The notes under the pieces are model-generated. The model was given only the letters and a program-made list of their open reading frames with translations. It was not told the origin of the DNA and did no database searches. The position numbers and the translations under genes are program-made. Shown one piece after another: positions 8,953 through 15,994 of a stretch of 64,000 nt of DNA. The DNA comes from an uncultured Microbacteriaceae bacterium. GTDB taxonomy: Bacteria > Actinomycetota > Actinomycetes > Actinomycetales > Microbacteriaceae. Within the stretch, counting starts at the first letter, position 1. Each line of letters begins with the position of its first letter. Location: the NCBI GenBank assembly GCA_937124545.1, contig CAKZKU010000294.1, forward strand, positions 1-64,000, written 5' to 3'.

Positions 8953-8958
8953 TAGAGT
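8953..8958 (+). promoter_or_regulatory. Possible -10 element for the heliorhodopsin gene
   Basis: TAGAGT lies 31 nt upstream of the ATG at 8990. No good -35 hexamer is found at 17 bp spacing. The rest of 8776-8989 holds only the tetR promoter and operator; I see no other gene there. Confidence 0.3.
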
Positions 8959-8989
8959 GAAAATCACCTTAAGTGCGTCGGGAGACATC

Positions 8990-9793
8990 ATGGCTAAAAC
9001 TCAAAGAACCATCGACGAGAAAATTACTCGCCTGAGGACCTACAACGTCGTTGCTGGTTCCCTCCACCTTCTCCAAGCGGTCGGGCTCGGCTATGTGCTG
9101 ACGCTTCTGGATAACCAGGTCACCTTCCCGGTGACCGCCGACTATCTAGGTGGCCCTCCTGGAGTCCCGGTTCCCGCGGAGCGAGTGGAACTCTTTGACA
9201 TCAACGTGGGAATTGGCGTGGTGGCGTTCCTGGCGATGTCTGCGTTCTTCCACTACCTGATTTCCTCTCCCATGTTCTTCACCCGGTATGGAAACGGTTT
9301 GAAGAAAAACCGCAACTATTTCCGGTGGACCGAGTACTCGCTGAGCTCGTCGGTCATGATCTGGCTGGTAGCTCAGATCACCGGAATCACCGATATCGCA
9401 GCGCTCTTTGGAATCTTCGCGGTGAATGCGTCCATGATCATGTTTGGTGCGCTACAGGAGAAGTATGAAAGCCCCGGCAGCGGAGGCTTCCTCCCGTTTG
9501 TCTTCGGTTCGATGACCGGGATTGTTCCCTGGATTGTCATCCTCATCTACTTCTTCGCACCGGGGTCCGCAGGGACGGTTGAAGCGCCAGCATTTGTGAC
9601 CGGCATCATCATCTCGCTGTTCCTGTTCTTCAACACGTTTGCGGTGAACCAGGCTCTTCAGTACCACCGCGTGGGTGGCTGGGCTGACTACATCAGGGGA
9701 GAGCGGATGTACATCACGCTGAGCTTGATTGCTAAGACAGCGCTGGCTTACCAAGTGTTTTCGGGAGCCATCATTCCAGCCCTGACGAGCTAG
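8990..9793 (+). CDS. Heliorhodopsin
   Basis: 267 residues, seven hydrophobic segments. Helix 3 has the heliorhodopsin motif RWTEYSLSSS, with Glu115 as the expected Schiff-base counterion. Helix 7 has SLIAKTALAYQ, with Lys249 as the retinal-binding lysine. The 134-residue Glu-Lys spacing equals that of the studied protein HeR-48C12 (E107/K241). His26 and His88 correspond to its retinal-pocket histidines H23 and H80. ATG 8990 is chosen over an upstream in-frame ATG because GGGAG lies about 5 nt before it and family similarity starts here. Heliorhodopsins insert with inverted topology, have slow photocycles and mostly do not pump ions; sensory or enzyme-partner roles are proposed. No retinal or carotenoid synthesis gene is in the window. 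The DUF1684 gene follows after 6 nt. Confidence 0.95.
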   Translation: MAKTQRTIDEKITRLRTYNVVAGSLHLLQAVGLGYVLTLLDNQVTFPVTADYLGGPPGVPVPAERVELFDINVGIGVVAFLAMSAFFHYLISSPMFFTRYGNGLKKNRNYFRWTEYSLSSSVMIWLVAQITGITDIAALFGIFAVNASMIMFGALQEKYESPGSGGFLPFVFGSMTGIVPWIVILIYFFAPGSAGTVEAPAFVTGIIISLFLFFNTFAVNQALQYHRVGGWADYIRGERMYITLSLIAKTALAYQVFSGAIIPALTS

Positions 9794-9799
9794 AGAAAC

Positions 9800-10609
9800 A
9801 TGGAAACACCTGGCGAAAAGCTCGCCATATTTCGTGAGCGCCGAAACCTAGCCGCGGTCCAGCCGCAAGGACCTCTTGCGCTGGTCAACACCCAGTGGAT
9901 TGACATGGAGCAGACGGTCTGGGGTGTTCCGGGGCTCTGGGCGCCGCGTGAGGGCCTGTCCGGTCTGCAACTAACCGCCGCTGCCGAGGACGGCATTACC
10001 GTGGACGGCGAGCCCGTAGAAGGAACCGTGGATGTCCGGGCTAAGGGAACCGAGGATCCTTCTGACGTGGTCTTTAGTGACACCCAAGTAGGACATGTCA
10101 TCGCACAGGGCGATTCATACGCACTTCGGGTGTGGGATAGCAATTCCGAGGGCATTCAAGCCTTCGGGCACATCGACGCCTTTGACTACGCGCCGGAGTG
10201 GGTCATTACTGGCTCTTGGCAAGAAATACCCGGAGGCAAGAGTGTGGGCTTTGAGCATCTTAAAGACGAGGGCGTTTCCCGGGACGAAGTGATTCCCGGG
10301 GAAATCACCATCAGCCACGATGGTCAGGAGTACACGTTGGCCGCCTTCAAGGCGGGGAGAGCGTTGCAGCTCGTCTTCGCCGATGCCACAAACGATGTGA
10401 GCACCTACAGCGTGGGGCGTTTTCTCTTTGTTGCCCCCAACCCCGATGGCACGATCACGCTCGATTTCAACCTCGCCGTCCTTCCACCGTGTGCTTTTTC
10501 CTATGCGTTCAACTGCCCCTTACCTCCGGCGCAGAATCGGTTTCCCTTTCCCATTGAGGCCGGAGAAAAGAACGTCATGAAATCTGATGGTTCGCTGCTT
10601 CACGGCTGA
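9800..10609 (+). CDS. DUF1684 family protein
   Basis: 269 residues, no signal peptide or membrane segment, so probably cytoplasmic. The C-terminal third carries the DUF1684 hallmark: GRFLFVAPNPDGTITLDFN, then PPCAFSYAFNCPLPP, then NRFPFPIEAGEK. Two cysteines and the PPCAF/CPLPP elements are conserved in the family. The N-terminal half (ALVNTQWI, VWGVPGLWAPR) is more divergent. Biochemical function of DUF1684 is not established. The ATG lies 6 nt after the heliorhodopsin stop, and its purine-rich ribosome site (AGAGAA) overlaps that stop, so the two genes are very probably co-transcribed and translationally coupled. This makes the protein a candidate partner of the photoreceptor. Confidence 0.85.
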   Translation: METPGEKLAIFRERRNLAAVQPQGPLALVNTQWIDMEQTVWGVPGLWAPREGLSGLQLTAAAEDGITVDGEPVEGTVDVRAKGTEDPSDVVFSDTQVGHVIAQGDSYALRVWDSNSEGIQAFGHIDAFDYAPEWVITGSWQEIPGGKSVGFEHLKDEGVSRDEVIPGEITISHDGQEYTLAAFKAGRALQLVFADATNDVSTYSVGRFLFVAPNPDGTITLDFNLAVLPPCAFSYAFNCPLPPAQNRFPFPIEAGEKNVMKSDGSLLHG

Positions 10610-10652
10610 CCTTCAGTTGAATTCTTAGCCCAACTAGCGCATACTGACGGCA

Positions 10653-10667
10653 CGACGCTAAGCGTCG
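10653..10667. promoter_or_regulatory. Short perfect hairpin between DUF1684 and DUF3145
   Basis: CGACGC-TAA-GCGTCG can form a 6-bp stem with a 3-nt loop. No T-run follows, so it is not a standard intrinsic terminator. It could end the heliorhodopsin operon weakly or act in the leader of the next gene. Confidence 0.35.
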
Positions 10668-10722
10668 GAGTATCTGATTCCAGGTCGATGGGGAAGTCGA
10701 ACCACAGGAATCGGAGATGAGT

Positions 10723-11226
10723 ATGGCTTTAGCCACCGCGCGCGGCGTGCTTTTTGTGCACTCCGCTCCGTCTTCCCTGTGCCGACACATTGATCGCACG
10801 CTCGGCGCTACCGTGGGTCACCACGTTGTACTGGACTGGCAGGAACAACCCGTTCTGCAGGGCACGTTTCGCGCCGAGTTTTCCTGGGTTGGACCGCCAG
10901 GGGCCGGGCGTGTGTTGGCAGCGGCTTTGCGCGGCTGGGAGCACGTGCGTTTTGAGGTCACTGAGGAAGCTTCCCCCGGGTCCGACGGGGCGCGCTTCAT
11001 GCACACACCCGATTTGGGGGTGTTTTCTGCGGCCATGGATACGGCGGGAAACACCATGGTCACTGAGGATCGACTCAAAGCCGCCCTGCAGGAGGGGAGG
11101 GGTGACCCTCAGCGGATAGCAAAAGAGTTGAGACTCGCCTGGGGTGCCGCGTGGGACGACGAACTAGAACCCTTCCGATACGCCGGAGAGGACACCGGCG
11201 TGGTCTGGTTTCATCAGGTGGGTTAG
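10723..11226 (+). CDS. DUF3145 family protein
   Basis: 167 residues, soluble, a family restricted to Actinobacteria and commonly found beside the fab cluster. Family-typical segments include ARGVLFVHSAPSSLCRHIDR at the start and LDWQEQP, GWEHVRFEVTEE and RFMHTPDLG further on. The function is unknown. ATG 10723 is preferred to ATG 10717 because GGAG at 10713-10716 gives 6-nt spacing. It converges on fabF, and the two stop codons overlap by 4 nt (11223-11226), leaving no room for a terminator between them. Confidence 0.88.
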   Translation: MALATARGVLFVHSAPSSLCRHIDRTLGATVGHHVVLDWQEQPVLQGTFRAEFSWVGPPGAGRVLAAALRGWEHVRFEVTEEASPGSDGARFMHTPDLGVFSAAMDTAGNTMVTEDRLKAALQEGRGDPQRIAKELRLAWGAAWDDELEPFRYAGEDTGVVWFHQVG

Positions 11227-12458
11227 TCGACACTCCGGAATGCCACAACGGCGTTGTGGCCGCCAAAACCGAAAGAGTTGCTGATTGCCAGTTGCGGTTC
11301 GGCGCCAAGCTTGCGCGGGCTCGTTACCACGTCGAGTGGGATTGCTTCATCCTGGTCATCCAGGTTGATTGTTGGGGGTGCCGTGCGCTCATGCACCGCG
11401 AGAACAGCGAACAGAGCTTCCAGAGCGCCCGTTCCGCCCAGAAGGTGCCCAGTGGAAGCCTTGGTGGCAGAGACCGGAATGTTTTTGACCCGATCGCCGA
11501 AGACTGAGTGGAGTGCGGCATATTCGGCGACGTCGCCTACCGGGGTAGAGGTAGCGTGCGCGTTGATGTGAGTAACGTCGTCCGGCTGCGCACCTGCCTG
11601 CTTGAGCGCGGCATGCACTGCACGAGATGCTCCTACACCTTCCGGGTCAGGAGCTGTGATGTGGTACGAATCGCTGGTAATCCCGCCTCCAGCAAGTTCT
11701 GCATAAATCTTTGCTCCGCGCGCAAGGGCGTGCTCTTTGGTTTCAAGAATGAGGGTTGCCGCACCTTCGCCCAGGACAAAACCGTCGCGGTTGGTGTCGT
11801 AGGGGCGGGAGGCCTTAGCGGGCTCGTCATTTCGTTTGGAGAGAGCCTGCATAGCCGCAAAGGCGGCAATGGGCAGCGGGTGAATGACGGCCTCCGTACC
11901 ACCAGCCACGACGATGTCCGCGAGTCCCAGTTGCAGGTGCTCATACGCGTTCGCGATGGACTCGGTCCCCGAAGCACACGCCGATACGACGGTCCGCGCG
12001 CCCCCCTTGGCGCCGAGCCCCATGCTGACAGCGGCAGCCGCAGCATTGGGCATCAGCATGGGAATAGTCATCGGCAACACGCGGCGGGGGCCTTTTTCGC
12101 GCAGCGTGTCCCACCCATCGAGCAGGGTCCACAGCCCTCCGATGCCCGTGGCGTAATCGACGAGAATTCTCTCCGGGTCAACATCGGGAGCGCCAGCATC
12201 CGCCCAGGCTTCCCGAGCTGACACCAGCGCAAACTGCGCGGAGGGGTCGAGGCGTTTGACCTCTTGCCGCTCGAGCACATCCGCCGCCGGGACTTTCGCT
12301 TGACCGGCAAAAGTCACGGGGAGCTCGTTGGCGGCCACCCACTCGTGCTCAATCGTGGAAATACCCGATTCGCCCGCGAGCAGTGCCCTCCAGGTATCGG
12401 CGACGTTCCCTCCCAGAGGGTTGGTCGTGCCAATACCGGTGACAACAATCGTGCTCAT
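11223..12458 (-). CDS. fabF: 3-oxoacyl-ACP synthase II (KAS II)
   Basis: 411 residues. Condensing enzyme of type II fatty acid elongation. The nucleophile Cys161 is in SACASGTES. The two catalytic histidines are in HINAHATSTPVGD and STGHLLGGTGALEA, giving the C-H-H triad of KAS I/II. It elongates acyl-ACP with malonyl-ACP in the cytosol. It is the last gene of the fabD-fabH-acpP-fabF cluster, 15 nt after acpP. Length matches the family. Confidence 0.96.
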   Translation of the reverse strand: MSTIVVTGIGTTNPLGGNVADTWRALLAGESGISTIEHEWVAANELPVTFAGQAKVPAADVLERQEVKRLDPSAQFALVSAREAWADAGAPDVDPERILVDYATGIGGLWTLLDGWDTLREKGPRRVLPMTIPMLMPNAAAAAVSMGLGAKGGARTVVSACASGTESIANAYEHLQLGLADIVVAGGTEAVIHPLPIAAFAAMQALSKRNDEPAKASRPYDTNRDGFVLGEGAATLILETKEHALARGAKIYAELAGGGITSDSYHITAPDPEGVGASRAVHAALKQAGAQPDDVTHINAHATSTPVGDVAEYAALHSVFGDRVKNIPVSATKASTGHLLGGTGALEALFAVLAVHERTAPPTINLDDQDEAIPLDVVTSPRKLGAEPQLAISNSFGFGGHNAVVAFRSVD

Positions 12459-12473
12459 GGGCGTGAGGTCTCC

Positions 12474-12722
12474 CTACGCCTGTGCTTTGGTGATGAATTC
12501 CACAGCTTCGCCCACTGTGGTGAGGTTCTTCACTTCGTCATCAGGAATCTTGACGTCAAACTTTTCTTCCGCGTTCACGACAATGGTCATCATCGAAATG
12601 GAGTCGATGTCGAGGTCATCGGTGAAAGACTTCTCCAGGGTTACCTGGTCGGCTTCGATGCCGGTTTCGTCGGTGACGAGTTCTGCCAGTCCGGCTAAAA
12701 CTTCTTCGGTGGTGTGAGCCAT
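12474..12722 (-). CDS. acpP: Acyl carrier protein
   Basis: 82 residues, acidic, four-helix ACP. The phosphopantetheine attachment serine is Ser41 in DDLDIDSIS; most ACPs have DSL, here the following residue is Ile. ACP carries the growing acyl chain between FabD, FabH, FabF and the reductases. It lies between fabH (62-nt gap with a possible hairpin GGCTC/GAGCC) and fabF (15-nt gap). The wider gap and an AGAGAG ribosome site before its ATG would allow higher expression of ACP than of the enzymes. Confidence 0.96.
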   Translation of the reverse strand: MAHTTEEVLAGLAELVTDETGIEADQVTLEKSFTDDLDIDSISMMTIVVNAEEKFDVKIPDDEVKNLTTVGEAVEFITKAQA

Positions 12723-12784
12723 ATTTCTCTCTTTTCTGTGTTTCTAAGGGTGACCGGCTCCAATCTTAGAGCCAGCTGGGGGAC

Positions 12785-13786
12785 TTAGGGCAGAGTCACT
12801 ACCTGCGCGCCGAAGACCAAACCGGCGCCAAATCCGATCTGCAGAGCGAGGCCTCCGGAGGCCTCCGGGTGTTCTTCGAGCAGACGATGCATGGCTAGGG
12901 GGATGGAAGCCGCGGACGTGTTGCCGGTGGTTTCAATGTCTCGGGCGATCAGGACAGAGTCGGGCAAACCCAACTGTTTGGCAAATTCGTCGATGATGCG
13001 CATGTTTGCCTGATGCGGCACAAACGCGCTTAGCTCCTCCGGGGAAACACCGGACTCTTCGAGCGCATTCTTCGCCACTTTCGCCATTTCCCACACTGCC
13101 CAACGAAAGACCGCTTGCCCATCTTGCCGCAGGGTCGGGAAGCCGCCCTCCCGATCAGCGAAAGCTTCTTTGAGGGTCTTGTTCATCCCCACGGCGCCCC
13201 ACTTGGAGCCATCGGAGCCCCACAGGGTGGGGCCGATGCCGACGGTGTCGCTAGGTCCCACCACGGCCGCTCCTGCACCATCGCCCAGGAGGAAGGAAAT
13301 GCTCCGGTCTGTGGGCTCAACGATGTCGCTGAGCTTTTCTGCCCCGACAACCAAAACATAGTGGGCCGCACCCGAGCGGATGAGAGCATCGGCCTGCGCG
13401 ATGCCGTAGGTGTACCCGGCGCACGCGGCCGAGATGTCGTAGGCGGCGGCAGGAGTGGCGCCAATGGTGTCCGCGAGAAGAGCAGCTAACGAGGGGGTTT
13501 GCACGCTGTTGCTGATGGTCGCGACGATCACCGCTCCGATGTCGGTTGGCTTGATGCCGGCACCAGCAATTGCTTCTTCGGCCGCACGAGAAGCTAGGTC
13601 GAGCACGCCCTCACCTGCACTCGAGCGTTTGCGCTCGATAACTCCCGTACGTTGGCGGATCCACTCATCCGATGAGTCGATGGGGCCCGCAATATCGTCG
13701 TTGCTGACGGAGGTGTCGCCACGGGCGGCGCCGAGTGAATAAATCTTGGTAAAGGCAGCGCCCTGGGACTGAACAAGCGGGCTCAT
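12785..13786 (-). CDS. fabH: 3-oxoacyl-ACP synthase III (KAS III)
   Basis: 333 residues. Starts fatty acid synthesis by condensing acyl-CoA with malonyl-ACP. The catalytic Cys122 is in SAACAGYTYG, the His in VPHQANMRI and the Asn in TTGNTSAASIP, the C-H-N triad specific to FabH. ATG 13786 overlaps the fabD stop by 4 nt (ATGA) and is the position where family similarity begins; the frame stays open upstream but that part overlaps fabD and is not real. Actinobacterial FabH usually prefers branched-chain primers; this cannot be read from sequence alone. Confidence 0.95.
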   Translation of the reverse strand: MSPLVQSQGAAFTKIYSLGAARGDTSVSNDDIAGPIDSSDEWIRQRTGVIERKRSSAGEGVLDLASRAAEEAIAGAGIKPTDIGAVIVATISNSVQTPSLAALLADTIGATPAAAYDISAACAGYTYGIAQADALIRSGAAHYVLVVGAEKLSDIVEPTDRSISFLLGDGAGAAVVGPSDTVGIGPTLWGSDGSKWGAVGMNKTLKEAFADREGGFPTLRQDGQAVFRWAVWEMAKVAKNALEESGVSPEELSAFVPHQANMRIIDEFAKQLGLPDSVLIARDIETTGNTSAASIPLAMHRLLEEHPEASGGLALQIGFGAGLVFGAQVVTLP

Positions 13787-14700
13787 GCTGCAGCCACCAT
13801 TTCGAGTGCTTTTTCCAGTTCTTCGGGTGTGTTCAATGCCACGCTGGGCACCCCTTTCAGGCCACGTTTGGCTAAACCGACGAGTGCTCCCGCCGGGGAT
13901 AGCTCCATCATGCCCCGGATGCCATCCGTGGCAAAGGACTCCATGCAGGAATCCCACCGGACGGGGCGGGTCACCTGGGTTACCAACGAGTGAAGAGCGT
14001 CCTGGCCCCCACCCAAGAGTGAACCATCCCTATTCGTGTACAGCGGAAACTGAGGGTCGGCGGGCGACAGCGTTGATGCAGCGTCTGACAGGCGGCCCTG
14101 TGCACTCTCCATGAAGCTGGTGTGGAATGCCCCCGCTACTGACAAGGGAATCACTCGGGTCCCAGGGATCGGCGATTCGGCTAGGTCAGCCAGGAGCGCC
14201 TGGGTCCCCGCTACGACCAGTTGCCCACCACCGTTGTAGTTGGCGGGATGAAGCCCTCGGGAGATCACGTCGGCTTCGAGCGTTTCTGGGTCGCCCCCCA
14301 AGAGTGCTGCCATACCCGAGTCAACGATTTGCGACGCTTCCGCCATTGCCCGGCCCCGGAGCGCCACCAACTCCAGCGCCTCATGGTCGCTCAGAACACC
14401 CGAGAGCGCTGCGGCTGTGAACTCTCCGACCGAATGGCCAGCAAAAGCGAGGGGCGTGCCACCCGGTAGACGGGCGAGAAGGGCGCGCCCGGTCAATATT
14501 CCCGCGGCTACGATCAGCGGTTGCGCTACGGCCGTGTCTTTGATTGTGTCTTCGTCGCTGGTCGTGCCATGGGCTACCAAGTCAATTCCCAGGGAGTCCG
14601 ACCAGCTACGCAGGGTGTCGGCGTTAGTGCTGTCAGCGAGCCAGGGCTTCAGGAAGCCGGGTTTTTGTGAGCCTTGACCCGGAGCAGCGATAACAAACAT
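13783..14700 (-). CDS. fabD: Malonyl-CoA:ACP transacylase
   Basis: 305 residues. Transfers malonate from CoA to ACP. The N-terminal glycine-rich motif APGQGSQKPG and the nucleophile elbow GHSVGEF with Ser90 are present; a catalytic His lies in GAFHTSFME. It is the first fab gene after fasR, with an 88-nt gap containing nested inverted repeats that could hold the cluster promoter and operator. It overlaps fabH by 4 nt. Confidence 0.95.
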   Translation of the reverse strand: MFVIAAPGQGSQKPGFLKPWLADSTNADTLRSWSDSLGIDLVAHGTTSDEDTIKDTAVAQPLIVAAGILTGRALLARLPGGTPLAFAGHSVGEFTAAALSGVLSDHEALELVALRGRAMAEASQIVDSGMAALLGGDPETLEADVISRGLHPANYNGGGQLVVAGTQALLADLAESPIPGTRVIPLSVAGAFHTSFMESAQGRLSDAASTLSPADPQFPLYTNRDGSLLGGGQDALHSLVTQVTRPVRWDSCMESFATDGIRGMMELSPAGALVGLAKRGLKGVPSVALNTPEELEKALEMVAAA

Positions 14701-14732
14701 AGGTTTTAGTGTCCCCTGAATGCTCTCGTGAG

Positions 14733-14795
14733 GTCGTAGTAGGCATCGGTGTGTTTGTCACGCACCTTTTTGTGGCAAACCAACAGAACTACGAC
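14733..14795. promoter_or_regulatory. Nested inverted repeats between fasR and fabD
   Basis: Outer arms GTCGTAGT (14733-14740) and ACTACGAC (14788-14795) are a perfect inverted repeat. Nested inside are TTTGTCAC (14754-14761) and GTGGCAAA (14772-14779), complementary at seven of eight positions. The fasR stop codon lies in the outer arm. This is a plausible binding site for the adjacent FasR-like regulator at the fabD promoter, or an RNA hairpin in the fasR-fabD transcript. No T-run follows, so it is not a simple terminator. Confidence 0.45.
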
Positions 14796-15967
14796 CCAGG
14801 TCCGGATGAATTCGGCTCGCTCATGCTGCCGAGAATGATGGCCAAGTGCAGAGTCAGCGCATCTCGAGGGTTACTGGGGTCCCACGCCACCACTTGGGAC
14901 ACCTTCTTCAGGCGGTAGCGCACGGTGTTGGGGTGAACATAAAGCTCGCGCGCTGTCGACTCCAGCGAATGACCGGTTTCGAGGTACGTCCACAGTGTGC
15001 CCAACAGATCCAACTGGTGGTCTCGCAGAGGTTCGTAGATCTCGGTAACGAGCGCTCGACGAGCGAGCGGGTCTCCCGCGAGTGCCCGCTCCGGCAGCAC
15101 ATCGCCCGCGGAGAGGGGGCGGGGGAGCTCTCGGCGGGATTTGGCAACAGAGAACCCAGCCAGCGCGGCTTTCGCGCTTTTTGCGGCATCCACCACAGAA
15201 GCCACCGCGGGCCCAACAACGAGTGCGCCCGCACCAAAGCTCTCCTGCATATCGGTCACGATGTCGAGGAACGGCGCAGGACTTTCGGGTGCTGCGTCCT
15301 CGTCCACGCGCCGCCCAATAACGACAACCAGCCTGTTTCCCTGCACACCGACCAACACGTCGGCATCGCGGTGGCGGGCGGTTCGCCGAATGATGTCGAC
15401 ATCAACCATGCGAGGGCTTGTGCCAACGACAACCGCCACCTCGCCATGCCCGAGCCACCCCAGTGCAGCGATGCGGGACGGCAATTCTTGGTCGTATTCC
15501 CCACTCAGGATCGAGTCCACCGCCAGCGCCTCCAAGCGCGCGTCCCACAGCCCACGGGATTCCGCTGCTCGGGCGTAGACGTCTGCGGCGGCAAACGCGA
15601 TCTCTCGCGAGTAGTGCAGAATCGATTCCCGCAGCTCGGGGGGGCCTTTCAAGAGCTCTTTTTCGACGACCTCGACGGTGACTTTGATCAGTTGCAACGT
15701 CTGTTGCAAGCTGACGGAGCGAAGAAGCTCGCGGGGGGCCACCCCGAAAACGTCGGAGGCAATCCACGGAGTCGACTGCGGATTTTCGTGCCAGGCGATG
15801 AACGAGGTAATACCCGTTTGGGCAACCATTCCGACTGCCGAGCGTCTGCTGGGTGGCATCGCGCGGTACCAGGGCAATTCGGCTTCCAGCGTCGCCAGGG
15901 TGGTGGTGGCCATCTCGCCGGAAATGTTGCGCAGCCATGCAAGCGTTTGCTTTTTGGTCATTGCCAT
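14789..15967 (-). CDS. fasR: FasR-like transcriptional regulator (PucR-type HTH)
   Basis: 392 residues. The C-terminal PucR/CdaR-type helix-turn-helix is clear: HSLESTARELYVHPNTVRYRLKKV split over about residues 335-360, followed by LHLAIILG. The middle contains a degenerate GGDEF-like domain common in this class (LVVVIGRRVDED). By family and by position directly before fabD it corresponds to Streptomyces coelicolor FasR, an activator of fabD-fabH-acpP-fabF. It follows aceE by 27 nt and may be co-transcribed with it. ATG 15967 is preferred, since GGAG lies 5 nt upstream. The symbol is by synteny. Confidence 0.85.
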   Translation of the reverse strand: MAMTKKQTLAWLRNISGEMATTTLATLEAELPWYRAMPPSRRSAVGMVAQTGITSFIAWHENPQSTPWIASDVFGVAPRELLRSVSLQQTLQLIKVTVEVVEKELLKGPPELRESILHYSREIAFAAADVYARAAESRGLWDARLEALAVDSILSGEYDQELPSRIAALGWLGHGEVAVVVGTSPRMVDVDIIRRTARHRDADVLVGVQGNRLVVVIGRRVDEDAAPESPAPFLDIVTDMQESFGAGALVVGPAVASVVDAAKSAKAALAGFSVAKSRRELPRPLSAGDVLPERALAGDPLARRALVTEIYEPLRDHQLDLLGTLWTYLETGHSLESTARELYVHPNTVRYRLKKVSQVVAWDPSNPRDALTLHLAIILGSMSEPNSSGPGS

Positions 15968-15994
15968 GGCTACTCCGCGAAGCTCACCGATCGC

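Noticed and set aside
8785-8991. 68-codon minus-strand frame between tetR and heliorhodopsin
   Set aside because: It overlaps the tetR promoter and operator, has no ribosome site and no recognisable protein character.
13787-13957. Longer fabH frame starting within fabD
   Set aside because: The extra 57 residues have no FabH similarity and overlap the fabD coding region; the ATGA overlap start fits the operon pattern.
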